The translations under genes and the position numbers were made by a program. Positions 1 through 7,890 of a stretch of 64,000 nucleotides of DNA are shown here, piece by piece. This DNA is from Nocardioides sp. Soil805 (GTDB lineage: Bacteria > Actinomycetota > Actinomycetes > Propionibacteriales > Nocardioidaceae): the NCBI RefSeq assembly GCF_001429625.1, contig NZ_LMSU01000001.1:1920003-1984002 (forward strand), read 5' to 3'. Position 1 is the stretch's first letter. Each line of letters begins with the position of its first letter. Under the pieces are notes generated by a model. It ran no database searches. It had not been told where the DNA came from and saw only the letters and a program-made list of their open reading frames with translations.

Positions 1-379
1 CGCCGACGAGGTGCCCGGCGTTGTTGGCCGCGCTGCCCGGGATGCACGGGGCCAGCCCGTCGGTGGCGCAGGCGGCACACTCGCCGCACCGGGGGAGGAA
101 GGTCAGGACGACGCGGGTGCCGACCGGGACGGTCGCACCGGGCCCTGCCTCGACGACCCGGCCCGCGGCCTCGTGGCCGAGCAGCATCGGGACCGGGCGC
201 ACCCGGTTGCCGTCGACGACGGAGAGGTCGGAGTGGCACAGGCCGGCGGCCTCGACGCGCACGAGCAGCTCGCCGGGTCCGGGCGGGTCCAGCTCGACCT
301 CGCCGATGGTGAGGGGACGGGAGTCGGCGTACGGGCGCGAGGCCCCGATCGACTCCAGGACGGCACCACGGATCAGCAT
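1..379 (-). CDS. Zinc-dependent alcohol dehydrogenase, N-terminal part (3' end outside window)
   Basis: Reading down from an ATG at 379 gives 126 residues that run off the window edge with no stop. The fragment is the N-terminal GroES-like half of a class III-type zinc alcohol dehydrogenase: catalytic zinc ligands Cys48 (GLCHSD) and His69-Glu70 (LLGHE), followed by the four structural-zinc cysteines at about 98, 101, 104 and 112. The family oxidises alcohols or S-hydroxymethyl thiols with NAD(P). The NAD-binding half lies beyond the window, so substrate cannot be judged. It follows the biotinyl carrier gene by 37 bases on the same strand and may be cotranscribed with it. Confidence 0.85.
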   Translation of the reverse strand, partial: MLIRGAVLESIGASRPYADSRPLTIGEVELDPPGPGELLVRVEAAGLCHSDLSVVDGNRVRPVPMLLGHEAAGRVVEAGPGATVPVGTRVVLTFLPRCGECAACATDGLAPCIPGSAANNAGHLVG

Positions 380-416
380 GGGGCCACTGTGCCGCACGTG
401 GCCCCCGCCGGGGTGC

Positions 417-644
417 TCAGTCCAGCACGATCAGCGGGTCGCCCTCCTGGACGACGTCGCCGGCGGTGACCTTGATGGCCGTGACCGTGCCCGCGCGCTC
501 GGCGAGCACGGGGATCTCCATCTTCATCGACTCCAGCAGGATCACGGTGTCGCCCTGGGCGATGGTGTCGCCGACCTCGCACGAAACGACAAGGACGTTG
601 GCCACCATCTCGGCGAGGATCTCGGTGGACTGGGAACGGGCCAT
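417..644 (-). CDS. Small biotinyl/lipoyl carrier domain protein
   Basis: A 75-residue protein that is a single biotinyl domain. The modification motif ESMKME puts the biotinylated lysine at residue 41, and the flanking glycine-rich turns (GDTI, GTV, GDVV) fit the flattened beta-barrel of BCCP domains. Free-standing carriers of this size occur across Actinobacteria; their carboxylase partner is not encoded next door here. The mcc carboxylase at 39-43 kb carries its own biotin domain, so this is a separate carrier. ATG at 644 is chosen because TAGCGT (652-657) ends 7 bases upstream, as expected for a leaderless transcript. Confidence 0.85.
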   Translation of the reverse strand: MARSQSTEILAEMVANVLVVSCEVGDTIAQGDTVILLESMKMEIPVLAERAGTVTAIKVTAGDVVQEGDPLIVLD

Positions 645-675
645 GGGGGCGACGCTAGCCGTTACCGGGGCGTAG

Positions 676-1986
676 TCAGAGTTCCGCGAGGCGCGAGGGC
701 TCGGGGCGGTGCGCCTCGGCCTCCTCCGCGCGGCGACCGCGGCGACCGCGCGGGCCGGTGAGGGCCAGGTCGGCGCGCACCACGAGGTAGCCGAGCAGCA
801 GGCCGGGGACGAGGGAGTACGCCGCCTGCAGGCCGGCCTCGGCGAAGCTGCCCTCGGGGTCGAGCAGGCCCTGCGCGAGCGGGATGGTGGCGGTGACGCC
901 GAAGGCGCAGACCCACCAGCCCTGGCGACGACGGGCCCGCATGTGGGTGCCCCAGACCAGGGCCGGGATGCCGAGCAGCACCACCAGCGGTCGCGGGAAG
1001 GCCCCGATCCGCTCGGTGGTCCAGTCGACGAACTCGAGGACGGACTGCACGACCGACCCCGCGCCGTACCGCCTCAGCAGCTCGGCGTAGGCCAGCGTGA
1101 GGACCAGCAGCACGGCGCCGACCAGCACCGCGACCAGGCCGCGGCGACCGAGGCCGTGGAGGCCCGCGCCGAGGCGGTAGACCAGGGCGAAGACGAGCAC
1201 CAGTCCCAGCAGCAGGGACGCGTAGTCGAAACGGGGCACGGTGACCGTGGGCTCGAAGCCGACCGCCGCCACCGCGGTGATCGCGGCCAGCACCGTCGCG
1301 ACGAGGACCTCGCGGCAGGCGCGCCAGTAGGTGGCCGCCGGGACGGTGAGCATCACCGCCAGCACGCCCCCGGTCACGGTGGTGAGGACCGCGGCGCCGG
1401 TGCGCAGCACGGCCGTGTCGACCACGACGGCCGTGCCGCCGATCGCCAGCGCGAGGGCGGCGGTGACCCACGGGCGCCCGCCGGTGCGCACGGCCAGGGC
1501 CCAGGACAGGACGGTGGCCACCGCGACGGCGCCGACCCCGTCGAGCCATCCCGGCCCCCGGCCGAGGGCGGCGGCGACCAGGGCGGCCACGCCGGTGAGG
1601 AGCACCAGCCCGGCCAGCAGCCACAGCACGCCACGGGTGCGGGGCGAGACCTCGAGCCCGGGACCGGGGGGCGGGAGGTCGACGGGTGCGGCGGCCTCAG
1701 CACCGGGTGCGGCCCCGTGGTCGCCTTCTTCCGGGACGGGCGCGGTGACGGGCGGCGCGGCAGGGGCGGGCTCCCGGGCCTCGCCGCCGTCCGTCTCCGG
1801 CGCCCGCTGCGCACGCTTGCCGGGCCGCTCGCCGGGCTGATTGCCGTGGGGCACCGGACCGCTGGACGCGGGGTTCGACTCCGGGCCGCCGGACGCCGGG
1901 TTCGACACCGGGCCACGACGCCACCTCGACGGCGGCTTGTCGGCGATGCGGCGGCCCCTGGCGGGCCCCCGGGAGGGGGAAGACAC
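676..1986 (-). CDS. Polytopic membrane protein with Pro/Ala-rich N-terminus
   Basis: A protein of about 436 residues. The first 130 residues are polar, rich in Pro, Glu and Ala, and contain a small internal repeat (SNPASGGPE / SNPASSGP). The rest is strongly hydrophobic with roughly ten to twelve membrane segments ending in an Arg-rich cytoplasmic tail. I do not recognise a transport or enzyme motif. The open frame extends far upstream, antisense to mobA; that part is rejected because the mobA frame is clearly real. The GTG at 1986 is the likely start (start uncertain). It is divergent from mobA, with 66 bases between the two starts. Confidence 0.65.
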   Translation of the reverse strand: MSSPSRGPARGRRIADKPPSRWRRGPVSNPASGGPESNPASSGPVPHGNQPGERPGKRAQRAPETDGGEAREPAPAAPPVTAPVPEEGDHGAAPGAEAAAPVDLPPPGPGLEVSPRTRGVLWLLAGLVLLTGVAALVAAALGRGPGWLDGVGAVAVATVLSWALAVRTGGRPWVTAALALAIGGTAVVVDTAVLRTGAAVLTTVTGGVLAVMLTVPAATYWRACREVLVATVLAAITAVAAVGFEPTVTVPRFDYASLLLGLVLVFALVYRLGAGLHGLGRRGLVAVLVGAVLLVLTLAYAELLRRYGAGSVVQSVLEFVDWTTERIGAFPRPLVVLLGIPALVWGTHMRARRRQGWWVCAFGVTATIPLAQGLLDPEGSFAEAGLQAAYSLVPGLLLGYLVVRADLALTGPRGRRGRRAEEAEAHRPEPSRLAEL

Positions 1987-2052
1987 GGCCCGAAGGCTAC
2001 AGCGGAGGGCTCGACGGCCACGCCGGGAGGACACGACTGGGAGACTCGGGGC

Positions 2053-2631
2053 ATGGCACTGGACCTGGACGCGGCGGGCTTCTGCGGGGTCGTCCTCGCG
2101 GGCGGTACGGCGGCACGCATGGACGGCATCGACAAGGCCGGCCTCGAGCTCGGCGGCCGGACCCTGCTGGAGCGGACCATCGACGCGTTCCTCGACGCCG
2201 AGGAGGTGGTCGTGGTCGGCCCGCGGTCGGTGCCCACCACGCGACCGGTGACCTTCACCCGCGAGGACCCGCCGCGCGGCGGGCCGGTGGCCGGGCTCCT
2301 CACCGGCGTCGACGCGCTGCTGCGCCGGCCCACCCTGGTCGGGGTGCTGGCCGTCGACATGCCGCACGTGACCGCACGCACGCTGCGCCGGCTCCGGGAC
2401 GCGGCGCAGGGACGCGACGGGGCCTTCCTGGTGGACCAGGACGGTCGGCGCCAGCTCGCCGGGGTCGTCGCGGCCGACCGGCTCACGGCCGTGAGACCCG
2501 ACCTCGAGCACCAGCACGGGATGTCGCTGCGCGCCCTGCTGACCGACCTGGACCTGGCGGACGTGGCGGCGGACGGCGCCGAGGCCCGCGACGTGGACAC
2601 CTGGGCGGACTGGCGCGACCTCCAGCGCTGA
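2053..2631 (+). CDS. mobA: MobA-like molybdenum cofactor guanylyltransferase
   Basis: A 192-residue nucleotidyltransferase. The N-terminus has the signature LAGG (15-18), Arg22-Met23 and Asp27-Lys28, which binds the nucleotide triphosphate. DMPHV near residue 102 carries the metal-binding aspartate. MobA transfers GMP from GTP to molybdopterin to make the guanine dinucleotide cofactor of DMSO-reductase-type molybdoenzymes. A MobA-like cytidylyl- or other sugar-nucleotide activity cannot be excluded from motifs alone, but the length and the downstream DUF6457 partner favour MobA. The next gene begins 59 bases later on the same strand. Confidence 0.8.
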   Translation: MALDLDAAGFCGVVLAGGTAARMDGIDKAGLELGGRTLLERTIDAFLDAEEVVVVGPRSVPTTRPVTFTREDPPRGGPVAGLLTGVDALLRRPTLVGVLAVDMPHVTARTLRRLRDAAQGRDGAFLVDQDGRRQLAGVVAADRLTAVRPDLEHQHGMSLRALLTDLDLADVAADGAEARDVDTWADWRDLQR

Positions 2632-2689
2632 CCCGCCGGCACCCGCTAGGTACTTGCACGCCCAATCCTCCCGGGTGGAGATTGACCGT

Positions 2690-3016
2690 GTGAACCTCCA
2701 CGACTGGATCGATGAGCTGTGCGACGTGCTCGACGTCGAGACCGAGGTCGACGAGGGCCTCGTGCTCGACCTTGCGCGCGCGGCGGCGAAGAACGTGCAG
2801 AAGACCGCCGCGCCGGTCACCGCCTACCTGCTCGGGGTGGCGGTGGGCTCCCGCGACGCCGACCCCGAGGAGATCGAGCGACTGGCGGCCCTCGCCCAGG
2901 GACTGGCCGAGCGGTGGGAGCGCCCGGCCGGCGCCCCGGACCCCGACGACGTCGACGACGACGTCCCCGACGACTCCACCGTCGACCACACCGGTGAGGA
3001 CTTCGAGGAGGAGTAG
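2690..3016 (+). CDS. DUF6457 family protein, mobA partner
   Basis: A 108-residue acidic protein with an all-helical core (NLHDWIDELCDVLDVE, then LARAAAKNVQKTAAPVTAYL) and a disordered Asp/Glu-rich C-terminus. The GTG at 2690 is preferred over a TTG at 2654 because GGTGGAG (2674-2680) sits at good ribosome-binding distance and the conserved helix starts right there. Proteins of this type commonly sit next to, or are fused with, MobA in Actinobacteria, so a role in molybdenum cofactor metabolism is likely but undemonstrated. Confidence 0.75.
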   Translation: MNLHDWIDELCDVLDVETEVDEGLVLDLARAAAKNVQKTAAPVTAYLLGVAVGSRDADPEEIERLAALAQGLAERWERPAGAPDPDDVDDDVPDDSTVDHTGEDFEEE

Positions 3017-3083
3017 CCCGGCGGTCCACCGGGCCGTCCGACCGGGCCGTCCGACCGGGCCGGCGGACTGGCATGGTGGACCC

Positions 3084-4052
3084 ATGCGAGCCGTGATCGC
3101 CTCCGGTACCGGAGGTCCCGAGGTCCTGTCCGTGGGCGAGCTGCCCGACCCGACGCCGGGTCCCGGCGAGGTGCTGGTGGCCGTGGTCGCGACCGCCGTC
3201 AACCGGGCCGACACGCTGCAGCGCCAGGGCTTCTACCCGCCGCCGCCCGGGGCGTCCGAGGTGATCGGGCTCGAGTGCAGCGGCACGGTCGCCGCGCTCG
3301 GTGAGGGCGTCGAGGGCTGGGCGGTGGGCGACGAGGTCTGCGCGCTCCTCGCCGGCGGCGGCTACGCGGCGTACGTCGTCGTGCCCGTCGGCCAGCTGAT
3401 GCCGGTGCCGCACGGGGTCTCCCTCGTCGAGGCGGCGGCGCTGCCCGAGGTGGCCTGCACCGTGTGGTCCAACGTCTTCATGGTCGCCGGGCTCCAGCCG
3501 GGAGACCGCTTCCTCGTGCACGGCGGGTCGGGCGGGATCGGCACGATGGCCATCCAGCTCGCCAGCGCCACCTCCGCCAAGGTCTTCGCCACGGCCGGCA
3601 GTGCCGCCAAGCTCGCGGCCTGCGCCGAGCTGGGTGCGGACGTCACGATCAACTACCGCGAGGAGGACTACGTCGACGTGGTCACCGCCGACGGCGGCGC
3701 CGACGTCATCCTCGACAACATGGGGGCCTCCTACCTGGGGCGCAACGTCGAGGCGCTCGCCACCGAGGGGCGGCTGGTCATCATCGGCATGCAGGGCGGC
3801 ACCAAGGGCGAGCTCGACATCAACGCGCTGCTCCGCAAGCGCGGCGCCGTGCTCGCCACCTCGCTACGGGCGCGGCCGGCCGACGACAAGGCCGCCATCT
3901 GCGCCTCGGTGGTCGACAACGTGTGGCCGCTCGTCGCCGACGGCACGGTCCGGCCGATCGTGCACACGACGATGCCCCTCGAGGACGTCGCCGCCGCGCA
4001 CGCGCTGATGGAGTCCAGCGACCACATCGGGAAGATCGTGCTGACCCTCTGA
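3084..4052 (+). CDS. NAD(P)H-quinone oxidoreductase, zinc-free MDR family
   Basis: A 322-residue medium-chain reductase. It has the GroES-like N-domain with the NRAD motif (40-43) and FYPPPPGASEVIGLECSG, and a Rossmann domain with VHGGSGGIGTM at 146-155. The cysteines of zinc alcohol dehydrogenases are missing, as is usual for quinone oxidoreductases of the PIG3/TP53I3 type, whose PPPP loop is seen here. It probably reduces quinones or enals with NADPH in the cytosol. It starts at the ATG at 3084 and is followed by the first 43-bp-period palindrome array. Confidence 0.85.
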   Translation: MRAVIASGTGGPEVLSVGELPDPTPGPGEVLVAVVATAVNRADTLQRQGFYPPPPGASEVIGLECSGTVAALGEGVEGWAVGDEVCALLAGGGYAAYVVVPVGQLMPVPHGVSLVEAAALPEVACTVWSNVFMVAGLQPGDRFLVHGGSGGIGTMAIQLASATSAKVFATAGSAAKLAACAELGADVTINYREEDYVDVVTADGGADVILDNMGASYLGRNVEALATEGRLVIIGMQGGTKGELDINALLRKRGAVLATSLRARPADDKAAICASVVDNVWPLVADGTVRPIVHTTMPLEDVAAAHALMESSDHIGKIVLTL

Positions 4053-4071
4053 GATCGGTGGTGCCGCGGGG

Positions 4072-4346
4072 TCGCGCACGTGCGCAGCTCCCGTGGTGGT
4101 CCGCAGCTCCTTCCCTGCGCACCCGCGCAGCGCCGGTGCTGTTCGGCGGCCTCATGCCTGCGCACCCACGCAGCCCCAGCAGTGTTCCGCGGCGTCTTCC
4201 CTGCGTACCCGCGCCGGGAAGGAAACCCCGCTCGGCCCTGGGGCCGCGCACGTGCGCAGGGAAGGACCCCCCGCTCGGCCCGAAGACCGCGCACGTGCGC
4301 AGCCCCCAGCGGGTCCTCGCGCCGGCGTGACTGCGCACCCATGAGG
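4072..4346. repeat. Palindrome array 1: seven 16-bp cores at 43-44 bp period
   Basis: This fills most of the 343-base gap between the quinone oxidoreductase and bpa. Seven copies of a core close to CTGCGCACCCGCGCAG or CTGCGCACGTGCGCAG have their four-base centres at 4078, 4121, 4164, 4207, 4250, 4293 and 4337. Successive spacings are 43, 43, 43, 43, 43 and 44. Spacers of about 27 bases mostly differ; the two spacers around 4216-4285 share GAAGGA and CCCCGCTCGGCCC. The last core is degenerate on its right side. No reading frame is preserved, as 43 is not a multiple of three. Function is unknown. Confidence 0.85.
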
Positions 4347-4382
4347 GACGCAGAGGCCTGCGGCACCACTCGGACCCGCGGC

Positions 4383-4395
4383 TAGGGTGGATCGC
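4383..4395 (+). promoter_or_regulatory. Leaderless-type promoter of bpa
   Basis: TAGGGT at 4383-4388 is a good -10 hexamer. It ends 7 bases before the ATG at 4396, so transcription would begin at the start codon. It lies 37 bases after the last palindrome of array 1. Confidence 0.55.
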
Positions 4396-5046
4396 ATGAG
4401 CGAGCAGCAGGGGACCCCCCAGCACCAGCACGACCAGCAGGACCCCTCCGGCGAGGAGCAGGTGGTGGTGGTCGGTCCGGACGGGCGCCCCATCGGGACG
4501 ATCCCGGCCAGCGCGCTGCCCGCGATGCCCGGACCCGACGCCGAGACGGACGACTCCGACGAGGAGGGCCAGCGGCACATCACCGAGCTGGTCGAGCAGC
4601 CGGCGAAGGTCATGCGGATCGGCTCGATGATCCGTCAGCTGCTCGAGGAGGTGAAGGCCGCGCCGCTCGACGAGGCGAGCCGCAACCGCCTCAAGGACAT
4701 CCACCAGGCCTCCATCAAGGAGCTCGAGGCCGGGCTGGCGCCCGAGCTGGTCGAGGAGCTCGAGCGCCTCACCCTCCCCTTCACCGAGGACAGCACCCCC
4801 TCCGAGGGGGAGCTGCGGATCGCCCAGGCCCAGCTCGTGGGCTGGCTCGAGGGACTCTTCCACGGCATCCAGACCGCGATCTACGCCCAGCAGATGGCCG
4901 CGCGCAACCAGCTCGAGCAGATGCGCAAGGCCCTGCCCCCGGGCGTGCACGCCGACGGCCAACCCCACCCGCAGCCGCAGGGCATGCCCACCATGCCCAC
5001 CGGCGAGCCCCCGACCCCCGGCGAGTCCGGCGGGATGTACCTCTGA
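4396..5046 (+). CDS. bpa: Bacterial proteasome activator Bpa (PafE)
   Basis: A 216-residue protein matching the actinobacterial ATP-independent proteasome activator. A flexible acidic N-terminus is followed by VVVVGPDGRPIGTI (about 27-40), then the four-helix core (VMRIGSMIRQLLEEVKAAPL through FHGIQTAIYAQQMAARNQ), then a Gly/Pro-rich tail ending MYL. The C-terminal hydrophobic-Tyr-X end corresponds to the HbYX-like motif (GQYL in the mycobacterial protein) that docks into the 20S core and opens its gate. Dodecameric rings of Bpa feed unfolded proteins and HspR to the proteasome. No proteasome core gene is in this window, so its presence elsewhere in the genome is an inference. Confidence 0.9.
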   Translation: MSEQQGTPQHQHDQQDPSGEEQVVVVGPDGRPIGTIPASALPAMPGPDAETDDSDEEGQRHITELVEQPAKVMRIGSMIRQLLEEVKAAPLDEASRNRLKDIHQASIKELEAGLAPELVEELERLTLPFTEDSTPSEGELRIAQAQLVGWLEGLFHGIQTAIYAQQMAARNQLEQMRKALPPGVHADGQPHPQPQGMPTMPTGEPPTPGESGGMYL

Positions 5047-5049
5047 GGC

Positions 5050-5658
5050 CTACCCCGCCCCGGACGCCCGACGGGCCCGCCACGCCCGGAGGGAGCGCCA
5101 GGCGACGACGCCCAGCACCGCGAGCCCGAGCACGCCGGTGACCAGCCGGCCCATGCTCCACTGGTCGTAGGTCAGCCCGCTGCGCTCCGCCTGCGTGTAG
5201 CCCTCGGACGGCGCCGTCCCCGGTCCGAGGTCCTCCAGCACGCGGTCGTAGTACGTGCCAGGGCCGACCACGACGGTGCACAGGCCGCTGGTCACCTGGT
5301 CGTCGACGAGCTGCGCGAAGACCACCACCTCGTCGTCGATGTCGGCGTCGATCGCGTAGCCGTCGTCGGACGCGTCGCTGACCACGTCGACCCGACGGGT
5401 CACCTCCCCCTTGAAGACGCGGTCGACCCGCACCGTCACCATCGGGTCGCCACCCGACGTGGACCGGTCGAGCACGACGCCGGAGAAGGCGAGGTCGCTG
5501 CCGTCGGCGAGCTCGGCGCTGGGCTCCGCGCAGGAGGCCGCGGCCGGCGGTCCCGTCAGGACCAGCGCCGCGCCCAGCACGGGGACGAGCAGCCCGGGGA
5601 CGAGCACCCCAGGGACGACGAGCAGGACCCGGTCCAGCAGCCGGGAGGGCGACGTCAC
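5050..5658 (-). CDS. Exported, membrane-anchored NTR/TIMP-like protein (second of pair)
   Basis: A 202-residue protein. It has a long hydrophobic signal segment (about 12-40) ending PAAASC, an extracellular beta-rich domain (LAFSGVVLDRSTSG, VTVRVDRVFKGEV, VVVFAQL), and a C-terminal membrane segment (about 168-187) with an Arg-rich tail. The overall plan, with a Cys at the mature N-terminus, a phrase like 'FKG', and a late Cys (GLCTVV), matches its neighbour and the netrin/TIMP-like fold found in actinobacterial surface proteins. The two genes overlap by four bases (5655-5658) and are evidently a translationally coupled tandem duplication. Function unknown. Confidence 0.75.
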   Translation of the reverse strand: MTSPSRLLDRVLLVVPGVLVPGLLVPVLGAALVLTGPPAAASCAEPSAELADGSDLAFSGVVLDRSTSGGDPMVTVRVDRVFKGEVTRRVDVVSDASDDGYAIDADIDDEVVVFAQLVDDQVTSGLCTVVVGPGTYYDRVLEDLGPGTAPSEGYTQAERSGLTYDQWSMGRLVTGVLGLAVLGVVAWRSLRAWRARRASGAG

Positions 5659-6251
5659 GCCCGGCGACCCCGTCGCCGGACCACGACGAGCCCGAGCAGG
5701 CCGACGATGAGGAGCGCCCCTCCGGGAGCGGCCAGCCGCGCGAACGACGCGGGTGGGGACTCCTCGACCAGGGTGCGGGTGGCCGTCGGGGGCGGGGGCG
5801 GCTGCACGGCCTCGCCGGTGCCGAGGATGCCCTCGATCTGGGCCACCCGGTCGGCGTCGACCTGGCCGGTCCCGTCACAGCTGTTGGCGACGTACGGCGG
5901 GGCGTCCCCGCGGACGATGAAGAGGTAGTCGCTGCCCGGTCGGGGCTTGCCGATGCCGCACGCGGTCGTCTGACGGGGCGTCGTCACGGTGGTGCTGCGA
6001 TCGACGGTGCCCTTGTAGGCCCGGGTGGCCGTGACGGCCATCTCGTACTGCTGGCCGACCTCGGTCACGGTGTCGACCGTGCCGATGAAGACGGCGTCCG
6101 CGCGCGACGTCTGACGCTCGGCGCTGGCCGGCTGGCACGTGCAGGCGGCGGCCGGCGACTGCACGGCCAGCACCATGCCGCCGACCACCAGCACGCAGGC
6201 CACCAGCGCGCGCAGCGCAGGGGCCAGCACCGTCGGGAGGCGGGAGGACAT
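5655..6251 (-). CDS. Exported, membrane-anchored NTR/TIMP-like protein (first of pair)
   Basis: About 198 residues from the ATG at 6251; a GTG at 6260 is possible. The signal segment ends PAAACTCQP, giving the CxC start typical of TIMP-like NTR domains. DAVFIGTVDTVTEVG, YKGTVDR and TACGIG continue the domain. A proline-rich linker (about 150-160) leads to a C-terminal membrane anchor and RRRGRR tail. The ATG is favoured because TAGGGT (6259-6264) ends 7 bases upstream. It overlaps the end of the upstream HAD gene at the GTG but not at the ATG. Substrate or partner is unknown. Confidence 0.75.
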   Translation of the reverse strand: MSSRLPTVLAPALRALVACVLVVGGMVLAVQSPAAACTCQPASAERQTSRADAVFIGTVDTVTEVGQQYEMAVTATRAYKGTVDRSTTVTTPRQTTACGIGKPRPGSDYLFIVRGDAPPYVANSCDGTGQVDADRVAQIEGILGTGEAVQPPPPPTATRTLVEESPPASFARLAAPGGALLIVGLLGLVVVRRRGRRA

Positions 6252-6256
6252 GCGCG

Positions 6257-7066
6257 TCACCCTACCGACAGGTCGAACACCCGGATGAGCACATCAGCGA
6301 CCCCGTCCTCGTCGTTGCGGGGGGCCGTGTGGTCGGCCATCGCGATCACCGTCGGGTGGGCGTTGGCCATGGCGTACGACGTCCCGGCCCACTCGAGCAG
6401 CGGCAGGTCGTTGGGCATGTCGCCGAAGGCGATCACCTCGTCGGGACCCGACCCCAGCTCGGCGGCCAGCGTCGCCAGCGTGGTCGCCTTGGTGACGCCC
6501 GCGGCACTGATCTCGACGAGGGTCCCGACCGACGACCACGTGGCGACGACCTGCTCCCCGACCGCGTCCTCGACGCGGCGCCAGTAGTCCTCCGGGCCGT
6601 GCTCCTCGTGTCGCGCGAGCAGCTTGACCACCGTGTCGTCGGCGATCTCCTCGAAGGTGCCGGCCAGGACGTCGGGGGCGACGTTGACCGCGAGCCGCGG
6701 CATGAAGTCGTGCTCGCGGGCGAACCCGGTGGTCTTCTCCAGGGCGAACGTCGACCCGGGGATCTCGCGGCGGATCGCCGTCGCGACCTCGAGCAGGACC
6801 TCGGTCGGGATGGTCCGCGCGGTCCGGACTGCGCGGCGGGCGACGTCGTACACGATGCCGCCGTTGCTGCAGATGGCCAGGCCGTGGCCGCCGACCTCCT
6901 CCCACAGCTGCTCCATCCAGCGGATGGGGCGGCCGGTGGTGAAGACGACGGGGATCCCGAGGTCGTCGAGGGCGGTGAGGACCGCGCGGGTGCGGTCGGT
7001 GACCGTGCCGTCGGTGTGGAGCAGGGTGCCGTCGAGGTCGGTGGCGACCAGCCGGGGTCGGCTCAT
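6257..7066 (-). CDS. HAD-superfamily Cof-type phosphatase
   Basis: A 269-residue HAD hydrolase. Motif I DLDGT has the nucleophile Asp10 and acid/base Asp12. FTTGRP supplies motif II. A C2-type cap with EKTTGFAREH follows, and motif IV GDMPND lies near residue 220. Cof-type enzymes dephosphorylate sugar phosphates, FMN or similar small phosphates; the substrate cannot be read from sequence. It shares a four-base ATGA overlap with the paralogous HAD gene upstream (7063-7066), which itself overlaps serS, so the three form one operon. Confidence 0.85.
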   Translation of the reverse strand: MSRPRLVATDLDGTLLHTDGTVTDRTRAVLTALDDLGIPVVFTTGRPIRWMEQLWEEVGGHGLAICSNGGIVYDVARRAVRTARTIPTEVLLEVATAIRREIPGSTFALEKTTGFAREHDFMPRLAVNVAPDVLAGTFEEIADDTVVKLLARHEEHGPEDYWRRVEDAVGEQVVATWSSVGTLVEISAAGVTKATTLATLAAELGSGPDEVIAFGDMPNDLPLLEWAGTSYAMANAHPTVIAMADHTAPRNDEDGVADVLIRVFDLSVG

Positions 7067-7890
7067 GCGGGGAACCAGCGCTCGAGCTCGACCGCGGCCC
7101 CGTCGTCGTACACGCTGTCGGTGACGACGTCGGCGACCTCACGGACCTCCTCGACCGCCTGGCCCATGGCCACGCCGCGACCGGCCCAGCGCAGCATCTC
7201 GATGTCGTTGCGGCCGTCGCCGATGGCCAGCACGTCGCGGGCGTCGACGCCGAGCGCGTCGGCGACGTGCTGCAGGCCGGAGGCCTTGTGGACGCCCTGC
7301 GGCGAGAGGTCGAGCCAGGCGGTCCACCCGACGACGTACCCGATGGAGTGCAGCCCGAGGGTGTCGGCGAGCTGGACGAAGTCGTCGGCGCTGGCGTTGG
7401 GGTCGCGGATGATCACCCGGCTGACGGGGTGACCGACGATCTCGTGGAGGTCGGTCAGGATCATCTCGCCGGAGAGCTCGCCCTCGGGGAAGTGCCGGTT
7501 GACCCGGTAGCCGCGGCCCCGCTCCTCCACCGCGACCAGGGCCTCGGGGTGGCGCTCCAGCACCGCGGCGACCGCGGGGGCGGCGTCGAAGGTCTCCTCG
7601 TGCACCACCTCCACCGGCGGGTAGCGGAAGACCACGGCACCGTTGGACGCCACGATCCACAGCGGGTCCTGGTCGCCGTCGTGGATGTCGAGCAGGTCGG
7701 CGATCATCGTCATGCCGTGCGGCGAGCGGCCGCTGGCCAGCACGATGTGCGCACCGGCGGCCCGCGCCCGCTGGACGGCGTCGTGGAGCCGTGGGGAGAT
7801 CTGCTCGTAGGTCTGCCCGGAGCCCTCGACCCAGGCCAGCAGCGTGCCGTCGATGTCGAGCGCGACCAGGCCCGGGGTCCAGTCGCTCAC
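7063..7890 (-). CDS. HAD-superfamily Cof-type phosphatase, paralogue of the next gene
   Basis: A 275-residue HAD hydrolase. Motif I DIDGT has Asp12 and Asp14, motif II is LASGRSPHG, and motif [12 protein letters not shown] lies near residue 232. The GTG at 7890 is the start because it overlaps the serS stop by four bases (7887-7890). The frame is open further upstream, but that part is antisense-free shadow of serS. It is a tandem paralogue of the downstream HAD gene, with which it overlaps at 7063-7066. Proximity of a HAD pair to serS suggests nothing more specific than shared housekeeping expression. Confidence 0.85.
   Translation of the reverse strand: MSDWTPGLVALDIDGTLLAWVEGSGQTYEQISPRLHDAVQRARAAGAHIVLASGRSPHGMTMIADLLDIHDGDQDPLWIVASNGAVVFRYPPVEVVHEETFDAAPAVAAVLERHPEALVAVEERGRGYRVNRHFPEGELSGEMILTDLHEIVGHPVSRVIIRDPNASADDFVQLADTLGLHSIGYVVGWTAWLDLSPQGVHKASGLQHVADALGVDARDVLAIGDGRNDIEMLRWAGRGVAMGQAVEEVREVADVVTDSVYDDGAAVELERWFPA

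Noticed and set aside
1865..1915. GGTTCGA-like T-loop words, as in a tRNA
   Set aside because: They are repeats within the coding sequence of the membrane protein (SNPASGGPE); no acceptor stem or anticodon arm can be drawn.
1987..2820. N-terminal extension of the membrane protein across mobA
   Set aside because: It would be entirely antisense to mobA, and its translation is not protein-like; the GTG at 1986 is a better start.
4072..4346. The 43-bp-period arrays as CRISPR
   Set aside because: The core is only 16 bp and a near-perfect palindrome, spacers are about 27 bp and some are similar to each other, and no cas gene is in the window.
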